Shown here one piece after another: positions 52,068-61,231 of a stretch of DNA of 64,000 nt. How positions within the stretch are numbered: the stretch's first letter is position 1; every line of letters begins with the position of its first letter. The DNA is from Haloferax litoreum. Its GTDB lineage: Archaea; Halobacteriota; Halobacteria; Halobacteriales; Haloferacaceae. The position numbers were made by a program, and so were the translations under genes. Under the pieces are notes generated by a model that was given only the letters and a program-made list of their open reading frames with translations, was not told the origin of the DNA and ran no database searches. Location: positions 2,170,001 through 2,234,000 of the forward strand of contig NZ_WKJO01000001.1 in assembly GCF_009674605.1 (NCBI RefSeq), written 5' to 3'.

Positions 52068-53078
52068 TCACTCCACGGAGACGATTGGGCAGTTGACGTT
52101 CGCCGCACCCGACGCGAGTTGCTCGGCGTCGGTTGCCGAACCGAGGTCCGAGACGGCGTCGAAGTCGGCGTTGTCGTAGATGTTCACGAACCACAGCGGC
52201 GAGTACCCGGAGTCGTCCGGCAGCGTGGCGACGACGTTGTGCGTTTGGTCGCTCCCGTCTTCGGTCACGAAGCCAGATGGCGGGCCACCGCCGTCCTCGC
52301 CGGGGTTCACGTTGAACGTGACGTAGATTGGCGACAGCGGGACGCTGTCTCCACTCAGTGTGAGGGCCGCTTCGGTGAACTGGAAGTACGAGACGACCAT
52401 ACCCTGATACCAGCCTTCGACGAGACCCGTGTCTTCGTCGCCGTAGCGCATCGAGGCAGTCGACCCGTCGGGGACGACGGGGCAGTTCACGAGCATGTCG
52501 GTCGCCTCCATCTCGTACCCGGCGTCTTCGATGTCGGCCAGACTCGTCGCCGTGTTCGCTTCGTAGTCCTCGGGGACCGTCACCTTGTGAACGTGCCAGA
52601 AGTCGTTGTAGCCCTCGTCTCCCGGAATCACGTCGATGACGTTGAGTTGTCCTTCGACCGGCGTGTCCTCACCCTCGCGGAAGAGTGCGTAGATGGGTGC
52701 CGGCGTCGTCGCCTGCACGTCGAAGTTGTAGTATCGGACGACTTCGCCGTCTGGGCCGAGTCCCTGCGTGATGAAGGGGCCGCCGTCGAAGTCGACTGCT
52801 TCGTCCGGGCCGGGCAGGCCGTTTTCGTCGGTGCGGACCATCAGCGTCCCCGCCGCCTCGCTGAACCGGTCGACGGTTGCTCTGGGGGCCGACTCGGGGT
52901 CGGTGGGGGTCGAACCACTCTGTTCGGTCGTCGACTCAGTTGTCATCTCTTCGGTGGTCGCCGTGCCCATCGTGCCACCGTTCCCGCCACCGGTCGACCC
53001 GGTGCACCCTGCGAGGAGCGTCGTTCCAGCCAATCCTGCTGCGACGAGGAATCGTCGGCGTGTCGTGTGTTTCGACAT
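52068..53078 (-). CDS. Lipoprotein with two DUF7482-like domains
   Basis: A 336-residue exported lipoprotein: Tat signal (TTRRRFLVAAGLAG) followed by lipobox LLAGC and a Gly/Thr/Ser-rich linker. The folded part contains two copies of the domain also seen at 31124-31675. In copy 1 VIPGDEGYNDFWHVHKVTVPE is followed by MLVNCPVVPDG. In copy 2 EGWYQGMVVSYF leads to LPDDSGYSPLWFVNIYDN and VNCPIVS. A surface-attached protein of unknown function with a haloarchaeal distribution. Confidence 0.8.
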   Translation of the reverse strand: MSKHTTRRRFLVAAGLAGTTLLAGCTGSTGGGNGGTMGTATTEEMTTESTTEQSGSTPTDPESAPRATVDRFSEAAGTLMVRTDENGLPGPDEAVDFDGGPFITQGLGPDGEVVRYYNFDVQATTPAPIYALFREGEDTPVEGQLNVIDVIPGDEGYNDFWHVHKVTVPEDYEANTATSLADIEDAGYEMEATDMLVNCPVVPDGSTASMRYGDEDTGLVEGWYQGMVVSYFQFTEAALTLSGDSVPLSPIYVTFNVNPGEDGGGPPSGFVTEDGSDQTHNVVATLPDDSGYSPLWFVNIYDNADFDAVSDLGSATDAEQLASGAANVNCPIVSVE

Positions 53079-53275
53079 TGTCGATAGAGAGGACTCCCCC
53101 ACGACGGATAGCGATTTTTTCACTTTCGACCGCACTCTGGACAGAATCGGTACGTACTCTGTTTCGACTCTCTACCAAATTCGTCTCGGGAGCGGTTGGT
53201 GGCGGACCCGACGTGGTCGTCGCGGACGTTCCGCGGTCGAAACGCGTATGCCCCTGACGACCCCATCGCCGGCCG

Positions 53276-53599
53276 ATGACACTCGACGAACTCTCAGACG
53301 ACGTGACGGACGCCTACAGCGACCTTGGCGAGGAAGTGGCGGTCTCGCTGGACCGCGAGACACGCCACGAACTCGCGATGCTCGTCGCCCTCTACGATAC
53401 CGACGACGTGAGCGAACTCGTCCGTCGCGGGATTCACGCGCTCTTCCAGTCGGAACTGGACCGCGGCAAACTCGACTTTCACATCCGACAGGGATACGAT
53501 GTGACCTACGACGAGTACCTCGCGGGGATGACCTACGACGAGATGACCGGGCAGGCGCAAGCACCCCCGCGGGACGACGTTCGACGCTACCAGATGTAA
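53276..53599 (+). CDS. Haloarchaeal protein, possible ribbon-helix-helix type
   Basis: A 107-residue protein. Residues 20-60 (EEVAVSLDRETRHELAMLVALYD, then DVSELVRRGIHALFQSEL) have the strand-helix-helix pattern of a ribbon-helix-helix DNA-binding domain. The C-terminal part, DFHIRQGYDVTYDEYLAGMTYD, is Tyr- and Asp-rich. I do not recognise a named family. It stands alone. Confidence 0.6.
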   Translation: MTLDELSDDVTDAYSDLGEEVAVSLDRETRHELAMLVALYDTDDVSELVRRGIHALFQSELDRGKLDFHIRQGYDVTYDEYLAGMTYDEMTGQAQAPPRDDVRRYQM

Positions 53600-53638
53600 G
53601 TCTCGGCCGGCGTGTCGGAATCGCCGAACGAGTCGGCC

Positions 53639-54070
53639 TTAGCACACCTCGATTTCTATCGATACGTCCTCCGTCCTGACGTAGCGTTCCGACTCGTCGG
53701 ACGTGACGTCGAACGTCCGCAGGAGTATCACGAGTCGTTCGTCGCCGACTGTCGCGCGAAGGACGACACCTTCGCCAGTGACGACGACGTACGGTGGGGC
53801 AGCGACCGGTGGCGCAGGCATCGGGCGTCCGGTGGCAGTCACCGCGTCTGCGAGTGCGCGCGGGAGTCGCGAGAGTGCGCCAGACCCGTCGAGTGCGCGG
53901 GCGAACGGCGGCACGACACGGTCACGGTCGGCAACCGAATCGCCGTCCCACTCGGCGACGACGGCGTCTGCGCACTGTCCAACGACTGTCAGCAGTCGGT
54001 CGTGTTCATCGCGGAGCACTCGCTCCACCTCGTCGAGGGCCGTCGTGAGTGGTGTCGTCCCGTCTGTCAC
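53639..54070 (-). CDS. Conserved haloarchaeal protein, function unknown
   Basis: A 143-residue acidic soluble protein: an N-terminal helix (ALDEVERVLRDEHDRLLTVVG), a linker rich in Pro and Ala, and a beta-strand region (YVVVTGEGVVLRATVGDERLVI) ending in EDVSIEIEVC. I do not recognise a family with known function. It is convergent with the preceding gene. Confidence 0.55.
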   Translation of the reverse strand: MTDGTTPLTTALDEVERVLRDEHDRLLTVVGQCADAVVAEWDGDSVADRDRVVPPFARALDGSGALSRLPRALADAVTATGRPMPAPPVAAPPYVVVTGEGVVLRATVGDERLVILLRTFDVTSDESERYVRTEDVSIEIEVC

Positions 54071-54212
54071 AGGTCGGGGTGAGTCGGCATCGGGTATAAA
54101 CCTCCGCAGAATCGAGAGGGTCGAATCGTCGTCTCGCTAGTCCCTCGGCCGAGTCGTCACCACCGGTGACGCTCCCGGACGATTTTTCCCGCCGCACACC
54201 CCGAGTACGCAC

Positions 54213-54476
54213 ATGGATATCGCAGACATCGAGGCACTCATCGAGTCGAACATCGAAGACGCCGAGGCGACCGTCTCCCGTCCACGGTCGGTCGACGAGA
54301 ACCACGAAGACGCCCACTTCGCGGCCCTCGTCATCTCGCCTGCCTTCGAGGGGAAGTCGCTCGTCCAGCAGCACCAACTCGTCTACGACGCCCTCGGCGA
54401 CCACATGACGACGGACATCCACGCGATGGAACTCAAGACCTACACCCCCGAGGAGTACGCGGCGCTGGACGAGTAA
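54213..54476 (+). CDS. BolA-family protein
   Basis: An 87-residue BolA-like protein: DIADIEALIESNIEDAEATVSR, DAHFAALVISPAFEGKSLVQQH (the conserved F-G-K-S loop with QQH) and HQLVYDALGDHMTTDIHAMELKTYTPEE match the class I BolA fold. BolA proteins partner monothiol glutaredoxins in iron-sulfur handling. No glutaredoxin is adjacent. Length normal. Confidence 0.85.
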   Translation: MDIADIEALIESNIEDAEATVSRPRSVDENHEDAHFAALVISPAFEGKSLVQQHQLVYDALGDHMTTDIHAMELKTYTPEEYAALDE

Positions 54477-54609
54477 CCGCCACCACCGCAGTTCCGTTAC
54501 CGAAGCACGCGAAGAGAACTATCCGTCTCCGAGTGAATTCCACTGAGTCGGTGCCAAAATCAGGCATGTACCAATGGATTTTACCTCATACCACGACGAC
54601 GCCCAGATT

Positions 54610-56019
54610 ATGGGAGACGATGATTACCGAATCGAGCAGGACAGTCTCGGAGAGATGGAGGTACCGGTCGACGCGTACTGGGGTGCACAGACCCAGCGAG
54701 CGGTCGAAAACTTCCCCATCTCTGGCATCACGTTTGGGCGGCGCTTCGTCCGCGCTCTCGGCGTAGTCAAGAAGGCGGCGGCACAGGCCAACCGTGACCT
54801 CGGCATGATAGACGACGACGTGGCCGAGGCCATCGTCGAGGCCGCCGACGAGGTCATCGCCGGCGAACTCGACGACCAGTTCCCCGTCGACGTCTTCCAG
54901 ACCGGGTCCGGTACCTCGTCGAACATGAACGCGAACGAGGTCATCGCCAACCGCGCCGCCGAACTCATGGGTGAGGGCATCGGTGACCGCGTCGTCCACC
55001 CGAACGACCACGTCAACTTCGGGCAGTCTTCGAACGACGTCATCCCGACCGCGATGCACGTCTCCGCGCTCGAAGCAGTCGAGAAAGACCTCCTCCCCGC
55101 GCTGGAGACACTCGCTGAAGCGCTCGGTGACAAGGAAGACGAGTTCGACAGCGTCGTCAAGACCGGCCGCACGCACCTGCAGGACGCCACGCCCGTCCGT
55201 CTCGGCCAGGAGTTCGGTGGCTACCGGACGCAGGTCGAAAAGGGCATCCGCCGCGTCGAGAACGTCCGCGAGCACCTCGGCGAACTCGCCCTTGGCGGCA
55301 CCGCTGTCGGGACGGGCCTCAACACGCACCCCGAGTTCCCCGCGAAGGCAGCCGAGTACATGAGCGAAGAGACTGGTGTCGACTTCCGCGAGGCCGACGA
55401 CCACTTCGAAGCGCAGGCAGCCCACGACGCGATGGCCGAGGCACACGGCGCACTCCGCACCGTCGCCGGGTCGCTCAACAAGATTGCGAACGACCTTCGC
55501 CTGCTCGCCTCCGGTCCGCGCAACGGTCTCGGCGAACTCGAACAACCCGAGAACCAGCCCGGGTCGTCCATCATGCCCGGCAAAATCAACCCCGTCGTCG
55601 CCGAGGCGGTCAATCAGGTCCACAAGCAAGTCGTCGGCAACGACGCCGCCGTCGCCGCGGGTGCCGCCGAGGGGCAAATCGACCTCAACCTCTACAAGCC
55701 CGTCCTCGCGCACAACTTCCTCGAATCGGCGAAACTCCTCTCGAACTCGTCTGAAGTGTTCGCCGAGCGCTTCGTCGCCAAACTCGAAGCCAACGAGGAC
55801 CACTGCGCCGAACAGGTCGAACAGTCGATGGCGCTGGCGACGGCGCTCAACCCGGCAATCGGCTACGACAAGGCGTCGAAGGTCGCGAAGAAGGCGCTCG
55901 CAGACGGCAAGACGGTCCGTCAGGTCGCCGTCGACGAAGGCTACCTCACCGAAGCAGAAGCAGACGAGGTCCTCGACCCCGAGAAGATGACCCACCGCGG
56001 TATCCTCGGCGACGACTGA
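54610..56019 (+). CDS. fumC: Fumarate hydratase, class II
   Basis: A 469-residue class II fumarase of the TCA cycle, no iron-sulfur cluster. Signatures: VDAYWGAQTQRAVENFPISG, QTGSGTSSNMNANEVIANRA, HPNDHVNFGQSSNDVIPTAMH, and GSSIMPGKINPVV (near residues 315-327). The start ATG 54610 (MGDDDYRIEQDSLGEM) matches the standard N-terminus; an upstream ATG at 54574 would add 12 residues. The gene stands alone. Confidence 0.95.
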   Translation: MGDDDYRIEQDSLGEMEVPVDAYWGAQTQRAVENFPISGITFGRRFVRALGVVKKAAAQANRDLGMIDDDVAEAIVEAADEVIAGELDDQFPVDVFQTGSGTSSNMNANEVIANRAAELMGEGIGDRVVHPNDHVNFGQSSNDVIPTAMHVSALEAVEKDLLPALETLAEALGDKEDEFDSVVKTGRTHLQDATPVRLGQEFGGYRTQVEKGIRRVENVREHLGELALGGTAVGTGLNTHPEFPAKAAEYMSEETGVDFREADDHFEAQAAHDAMAEAHGALRTVAGSLNKIANDLRLLASGPRNGLGELEQPENQPGSSIMPGKINPVVAEAVNQVHKQVVGNDAAVAAGAAEGQIDLNLYKPVLAHNFLESAKLLSNSSEVFAERFVAKLEANEDHCAEQVEQSMALATALNPAIGYDKASKVAKKALADGKTVRQVAVDEGYLTEAEADEVLDPEKMTHRGILGDD

Positions 56020-56255
56020 ACAGATAACGTCGATAGTATCTTCTTTTGATAGTTCTACACCGCGAGCGGTGCGGCTGTGCAGTGTCGGTTCCGAGACTGG
56101 TTTCTGCTTGTTTAGGCCGGCGAATCGTTGTATTTACTCGGTGTGCGGTAGCAATCACCACCCCGCGTCGCTATGGCACAACTGACCAGGGTATGAACTC
56201 TCACGAAATCTCGAAAATCGGTATTTTGAAGCCTGATTTTGACGATTATACGGAT

Positions 56256-56420
56256 ATGGCCGGACTGCAAGAGCAGCGGGCCCGCGGGCGAGACATGTTG
56301 GAATGTCGAGGTTGTGGGGCCGTATTCCCGGAGGGACGAGCGACGAACGATGGGTGGACGTACGTCTGTCCCGAGTGTGAACAGGTCGAAGGCATCGGCG
56401 AAGGTCTCCGCAGACTCTGA
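56256..56420 (+). CDS. 54-aa zinc-ribbon protein
   Basis: A small zinc ribbon: Cys17-x2-Cys20 (CRGC) and Cys38-x2-Cys41 (CPEC) in a 54-residue protein, with GAVFPEGRATNDGWTYV between. It starts 47 bp before gatE in the same direction and may be cotranscribed with it. ATG 56256 fits the TATA-like element near 56222; the long upstream extension read from earlier codons is Arg-rich and unlikely. Confidence 0.7.
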   Translation: MAGLQEQRARGRDMLECRGCGAVFPEGRATNDGWTYVCPECEQVEGIGEGLRRL

Positions 56421-56467
56421 CGGCAGACTGAATCCTTTTTTACTCCCCCCGAACGGAAGGGGTACCA

Positions 56468-58336
56468 ATGAGCGAGTACGACTACGAGGACCTCGGTCTC
56501 GTCGCGGGACTCGAGATTCACCAGCAACTCGACACCGCGACGAAACTGTTCTGTGGGTGTCCCACGGAACTCCGGGAACCTGACGACGCCGCGCGGACGT
56601 TCACGCGCTTCCTGCACCCGACGAAGAGCGAACTGGGCGAACTCGACGACGCCGCCCTCGAAGAGAGCCGCGTCGAACGCGAGTTCGAGTACCTCGCCTA
56701 CGACACGACCTGTCTGGTCGAAGAGGACGACGAACCGCCGCACGGCCTCGACGAAGAGGCGCGGACCGTCGTGATGCAAATCGCGTCGCTCCTCGACATG
56801 AACGTCGTCGACCAGGCGCACGTGATGCGCAAACTCGTCATCGACGGGTCGAACACCTCTGGCTTCCAGCGAACCACGCTCATCGCACAGGAAGGAGAGA
56901 TTCAGACGAGCGACGGACCCGTCTCTATCGTCGACCTCATGCTCGAAGAGGAGTCCGCACAGCGTGTCGAAGAACGCGGTGACGACGTGCTCTTCAGCCT
57001 CGACCGCCTCGGCATCCCGCTGGTCGAAATTGGAACTGGACCGGACATCTCCTCGCCCGAGCAGGCGCGCGAGGCGGCCCAGACTATCGGCATGCTCCTG
57101 CGCTCCACCGGGAAGGTCAAGCGCGGCCTCGGTACCATCCGACAGGACGTGAACGTCTCCATCGCGGACGGTGCGCGCGTCGAAATCAAGGGCGTGCAGG
57201 CGCTCGACCAAATCGACGAAATCGTCCGTTTCGAGGTCGGTCGGCAGGCCGAACTCGTCGAGATTCGCGACGAACTCCAGTCGCGCGGCGCGTCCGTCGG
57301 CGACGTGACCGACGTGACCGACGTGTTCGCCGACTCCGACTCGGGCGTCATCCGCGGCGCACTCGACGACGGTGGAAAGGTCATGGGTGTCCGCCTCGCC
57401 GGATTCGATGGTCTCGTCGGCCGCGAACTCCAACCCGACCGCCGCCTCGGAACCGAATTCTCCGACCACGCCAAGCGCCACGGCGCGGGCGGCATCTTCC
57501 ACACCGACGAACTCCCGGCTTACGGCGTCACCGAAGACGAAGTCGACGCACTCCGAGAGGCAGTCGATGCCGGTCCAGAGGACGCCGTCGCCATCGTCGC
57601 CGACGACCCCGAGACTGCTGACCTCGCTATCGACGCCGTCGCAGAGCGCGCGGAAGTCGCCATCGAGGAAGTCCCCGAAGAGACGCGCGGCGCCAACGAC
57701 GACGGCACGACGCGCTACCTCCGTCCGCTTCCCGGCGCGGCACGGATGTACCCTGAGACGGACGTGCTTCCCGTCGACCTCGACCCGAGCGACGTGGAGA
57801 CGCCCGAACTCCTCACCGAGAAGGAAGACCGCTATCAGGACGAGTTCGGCCTCGACGCCGGCCTCGCCGAACAGGTCGCCTACGGCCGCAAGATGCCCCT
57901 GTTCGAACAGGCTGTCGACGAGGGCATCGACGCGACGTTCGCCGCGGGCCTCCTCGAATCGACGTTGACCGAACTCCGCCGCGACGACGTTGCCGTCGAG
58001 AGTCTCTCCGACGACCACCTCCTCGCCGTCATGCACCTCGTCGAAGACGGTGACCTCGCCAAAGAGGGCGTCAACGACGTACTCTCGACTATCGCCGAGA
58101 ACCCCGACCTCACGGCCGAGGAAGCGGTCGAAGAAGCGGGCCTCTCCGGCGTCTCCGACGACGAAGTCCGCGAGGCCATCGCGGAAGTCGTCGAGCGAAA
58201 CGCCGAACAGGTCGAAGAACAGGGCATGGGCGCGTTCTCCGCGCTCATGGGCGAAGCGATGGGCGCACTCCGCGGCAAGGCTGACGGTGGCGTCGTGAGC
58301 GACGTACTCCGCGAAGAGATTCAAAAGCGGGCCTGA
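56468..58336 (+). CDS. gatE: Glu-tRNA(Gln) amidotransferase subunit E
   Basis: A 622-residue GatE, the archaeal tRNA-binding subunit that, with GatD, turns Glu-tRNA(Gln) into Gln-tRNA(Gln). N-terminal GatB-like catalytic cradle (LVAGLEIHQQLDTATKLFCGCP, LVIDGSNTSGFQRT), an AspRS-type insertion at about 300-400 (VMGVRLAGFDGLVGREL region), and the C-terminal YqeY-like domain (LSDDHLLAVMHLVEDGDLA, ENPDLTAEEAVEEAG). Haloarchaea rely on this pathway for Gln-tRNA. GatD is not in this window. Confidence 0.95.
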   Translation: MSEYDYEDLGLVAGLEIHQQLDTATKLFCGCPTELREPDDAARTFTRFLHPTKSELGELDDAALEESRVEREFEYLAYDTTCLVEEDDEPPHGLDEEARTVVMQIASLLDMNVVDQAHVMRKLVIDGSNTSGFQRTTLIAQEGEIQTSDGPVSIVDLMLEEESAQRVEERGDDVLFSLDRLGIPLVEIGTGPDISSPEQAREAAQTIGMLLRSTGKVKRGLGTIRQDVNVSIADGARVEIKGVQALDQIDEIVRFEVGRQAELVEIRDELQSRGASVGDVTDVTDVFADSDSGVIRGALDDGGKVMGVRLAGFDGLVGRELQPDRRLGTEFSDHAKRHGAGGIFHTDELPAYGVTEDEVDALREAVDAGPEDAVAIVADDPETADLAIDAVAERAEVAIEEVPEETRGANDDGTTRYLRPLPGAARMYPETDVLPVDLDPSDVETPELLTEKEDRYQDEFGLDAGLAEQVAYGRKMPLFEQAVDEGIDATFAAGLLESTLTELRRDDVAVESLSDDHLLAVMHLVEDGDLAKEGVNDVLSTIAENPDLTAEEAVEEAGLSGVSDDEVREAIAEVVERNAEQVEEQGMGAFSALMGEAMGALRGKADGGVVSDVLREEIQKRA

Positions 58337-58374
58337 AGCGGAACCGCGATTTCCTGCTGCCTCTCGTTATTTTC

Positions 58375-58902
58375 TCACGACACTGAGCGACCGCCACCCC
58401 GGGTGAGTCGCTTCCATACCTGTCGTCCGACGTACTCGATACCGCCGGCGAGGAGAACGAGAACCATCAGCGCCGGCCCGAAGAAAATGAACATCCCCAG
58501 CGCGTCCGTCTCACCGCGGACGTGGAGAAAGGCCCACCAGACGAGTTCGGTGACGCCGAAGAGACCGACGAGTGGGACGACAAGACCACGGCAGGCGTAC
58601 AATCGCGCGGTGACGACGACGAACCCGGCGAGGACGAGGAACGAGAAGGCGAGGAATCCAGTCGCCGCAAGCGGGTCTTCGACGAATCCCGACGGAAATG
58701 CGTCGGTCACGACTCTAGCGGCGACCCAGACGGCGAGTGTCGCGGTAGCGAAGACGACGCCGATTGTGGCTGAAGCCAGTCGGTTGCGAGCGATTCGTGT
58801 TCGGGCCGCGTACACGACGGCAACGAGGACGAGGCCGACAGCAGAGGCGACTGCGTGTGTTAGAACTCCACTGCCGAGAACCGGGTCGGGCGTTCCGGGC
58901 AT
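58375..58902 (-). CDS. Membrane protein, haloarchaeal
   Basis: A 175-residue membrane protein with five hydrophobic helices (THAVASAVGLVLVAVVYAA, ATIGVVFATATLAVWVA, TGFLAFSFLVLAGFVVV, VVPLVGLFGVTELVWWAF, GPALMVLVLLAGGIEYV) and a basic C-terminus (RQVWKRLTRGGG). It directly follows the HtpX-like gene (start 58902, one base after the HtpX stop), so the two are one transcription unit. Function unknown. Confidence 0.65.
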   Translation of the reverse strand: MPGTPDPVLGSGVLTHAVASAVGLVLVAVVYAARTRIARNRLASATIGVVFATATLAVWVAARVVTDAFPSGFVEDPLAATGFLAFSFLVLAGFVVVTARLYACRGLVVPLVGLFGVTELVWWAFLHVRGETDALGMFIFFGPALMVLVLLAGGIEYVGRQVWKRLTRGGGRSVS

Positions 58903-58903
58903 C

Positions 58904-59857
58904 TCACCGCACCTCGACTCGCGTCGCCGACTGCTCGGCAATCTCGGTCAGTCGTTCCACACGCTCGTCCGTCGATGGGTGCGTCGAGAGCAACTCCGAG
59001 ACCGGGTCGTCCATCTCGACTTCGCCGTAGACCCACAACGGTGTCAGTCCCCAACGGGGTTGGGCCGCCCGTTCTAACTTCCGGAGCGCGGACGCGAGGG
59101 CAAGCGGATTGCCCGTTACTGCCGCGGCGCGCGCGTCGGCGGCAAACTCCCGCTTGCGCGACTGCGAACGGATGAAGACCGTGAGTCCGAATCCGAAGAC
59201 GCCGACGAACGTATCGAGTCCGAGACGAATTCGCCCCGGAATCGTCTCGTGCCACTCTCTCGGCCGTCCCTGTATCCACGCCGTGCCGAGTGCGACGCCC
59301 GTCGCCAGAAACGTCACCGGCGAGACGAAGAGGTACCCGATACCGACGAACGTCTGGCCGATGCTGGCGACGAGTGACTGCGTCAGGCCGTCTTTTCGTT
59401 CGAGGTGTGCGAGTTCGTGCGCGAGCAGGGCTTCGAACTCGTCCACGTCGAGCAGTCGAAAAAGTGCGCTGTCGAGGACGATTACGTCGCGGCCGAGTGG
59501 GTCGAGGGCCATCGCGTTCGGGGCCGAAAAGCGGGCCAGTTTCAGTTCCGGCGGGTCGATATCCATCTCGCCGGACAGTCGGTTGAGGAGGCGATGGATG
59601 GCGGGTGACTCCGTGGGTGACAGGTCGCGCGCGTCGAGTTGACTGAGCAGTTGGACCGTCCCGAACCGGAAACTTACGTAGCCGAGGGCGACAGCGACGC
59701 TCACGCCGACGACGGCAGTCGTCACTGGGTCCGGGCGCAGTCGCCAGAGCGTCACCACCGCGAACGCGCTGAGGGCACTGAGGAGGAGGTAAAACGCGAG
59801 GACGACGAACCCGATGAGTATCATCGGCAATCGCGAGCGATGCGGGGACTGAGCCAT
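58904..59857 (-). CDS. HtpX-like M48 metalloprotease
   Basis: A 317-residue membrane protease. Two N-terminal helices (LIGFVVLAFYLLLSALSAFAVV) and two central ones surround the HELAH zinc motif (His147, Glu148, His151), with a third zinc ligand in REFAADARAAAVTG near residue 232. M48 proteases cut misfolded membrane proteins. It may share a transcript with the next gene (gap 1 bp). Confidence 0.88.
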   Translation of the reverse strand: MAQSPHRSRLPMILIGFVVLAFYLLLSALSAFAVVTLWRLRPDPVTTAVVGVSVAVALGYVSFRFGTVQLLSQLDARDLSPTESPAIHRLLNRLSGEMDIDPPELKLARFSAPNAMALDPLGRDVIVLDSALFRLLDVDEFEALLAHELAHLERKDGLTQSLVASIGQTFVGIGYLFVSPVTFLATGVALGTAWIQGRPREWHETIPGRIRLGLDTFVGVFGFGLTVFIRSQSRKREFAADARAAAVTGNPLALASALRKLERAAQPRWGLTPLWVYGEVEMDDPVSELLSTHPSTDERVERLTEIAEQSATRVEVR

Positions 59858-59955
59858 TCGGGTACAGATAGGGTGTCGAGTTGCAAACAGTTGTCGGGCG
59901 TGTCAGGTCGACCCACACCGCTACTTTCTCGATACCCCCGGACGAAGCGAGTGGC

Positions 59956-60411
59956 ATGCGATTCTTCGAAGACCTCTCGGTCGGCGACATCTACGAGTAT
60001 GGAGACTACACGGTCACCGAATCTGAGATTCTGGAGTTCGCCGAGCAGTACGACCCGCAGTGGTTCCACACAGACCCCGAGCGAGCGAAGGCTGAGTCGA
60101 TGTACGGCGGCGTCATCGCGAGCGGATGGCACACGACGGCGATGACGATGCGCATGAACGTCGATGGATTCCTCGGCGACGCGGCGGCACTCGGCGCGAA
60201 GGGTGTGGACGAACTTCGCTGGTGGAAACCGGTCTACCCCGGCGACACGCTCCGTATCGATAACGAGGTGGTGGACAAAACGGTCGAAAGCGAGGACCGC
60301 GGACTCGCCGAGATTAAGACGACGACCTACGCGGAACGCGAGTCTGGCGAGGTAGAGGAGGTCTGTTCGTTCGTCGGTCTCGTGATGTTCGCGCGGCGAA
60401 GTGGCGAGTGA
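59956..60411 (+). CDS. MaoC-like dehydratase (hot-dog fold)
   Basis: A 151-residue MaoC-domain protein: FFEDLSVGDIYEYGDYTVTE, FAEQYDPQWFHTDPERAK (the Asp-His pair of the hydratase motif) and GGVIASGWHTTAMTMRMNVDGFL. It probably hydrates enoyl-CoA thioesters. ATG 59956 chosen over an in-frame codon upstream. No CoA-metabolism gene is adjacent. Confidence 0.85.
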   Translation: MRFFEDLSVGDIYEYGDYTVTESEILEFAEQYDPQWFHTDPERAKAESMYGGVIASGWHTTAMTMRMNVDGFLGDAAALGAKGVDELRWWKPVYPGDTLRIDNEVVDKTVESEDRGLAEIKTTTYAERESGEVEEVCSFVGLVMFARRSGE

Positions 60412-60430
60412 GCGGCGAAATGCGCGTTCG

Positions 60431-61231
60431 TTAGTCGTCGTCGCGGAACCGTTCGGGGTTCCGTGCGCGCTCTGCTGCACGTCGAAGGACGCCCGTGAGC
60501 GTCGCCGCCTCTCGCTCTGTCGGGTGCGCCCGGCCGATGAGGCGACGCATCATCTGCGACGTTTTCGCGCGCTTGTGTTCTCGGTAGTCGATGGCGTCGA
60601 GCAAGTCGTCGAAGAAGCGGTAGACGACATCTATCTCAGCCTCGGAGGCGCGTTCGCGTTCCACGTCGGGGAGTTGTGTCTCTTCGACGGTGAACCGACG
60701 CAGTTCGTACATGAGGATGGTCGCCGCCTGCCCGAGGTTGAGGACGGGATAGCGACCGTCTGCGGGGATACAGCACACCTCGTCCAGCATGGCAATCTCC
60801 TCGTTGTCGAGACCGGTCCCCTCGCGCCCGAAGACGAGGGCCGTCTTGGTCTTCACCGTCTCCAGCGAGTCGGCGAGTTCGACGGGCGTCTTGAAGGGAT
60901 ACCGGACGTGTCGGGTGGAGTCTTCGTGTGAGACGGCCGTCGTGCCGACGGTGTAGAACTCCTCGACGACTTCTTCTAGCGTCGTCTCCGTCGCGTTCGG
61001 GAGGACGTCTTCGCGGGCGTGGCCGGCGAATCCGTACGCTTCTCCGTCTGGGTCGAGCGGTGGCGGGTTGACGAGGCGGAGGTCGTAGATGCCGAAGTTC
61101 TTCATCGCTCGGGCGATGGTTCCGACGTTCCCCGGCGTCTCGGGTTCGACGACGACGACGACGAACTCGTGGTCCGCTCTCCTGGCGGCGGCGTTCCCGT
61201 CGTCGAGGAGCGAATCGCTCTCGTCGTTCAT
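60431..61231 (-). CDS. trmJ: tRNA (cytidine/uridine-2'-O-)-methyltransferase TrmJ
   Basis: A 267-residue SPOUT methyltransferase. The N-terminal SpoU knot shows VVVVEPETPGNVGTIARAMKNFG, then NPPPLDPDGEAYGFAGHA, ALVFGREGTGLDNEEIA and YPVLNLGQAATILMYELRR. The C-terminal part (RRLIGRAHPTEREAATLTGV) is the archaeal extension. It methylates the ribose at tRNA position 32. Its start overlaps the stop of the 191-residue gene upstream by 4 bp (ATGA), so the two are coupled. Confidence 0.9.
   Translation of the reverse strand: MNDESDSLLDDGNAAARRADHEFVVVVVEPETPGNVGTIARAMKNFGIYDLRLVNPPPLDPDGEAYGFAGHAREDVLPNATETTLEEVVEEFYTVGTTAVSHEDSTRHVRYPFKTPVELADSLETVKTKTALVFGREGTGLDNEEIAMLDEVCCIPADGRYPVLNLGQAATILMYELRRFTVEETQLPDVERERASEAEIDVVYRFFDDLLDAIDYREHKRAKTSQMMRRLIGRAHPTEREAATLTGVLRRAAERARNPERFRDDD

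Noticed and set aside
56246..58324. 692-codon reading frame on the minus strand
   Set aside because: Antisense of gatE, which is a clear full-length gene.
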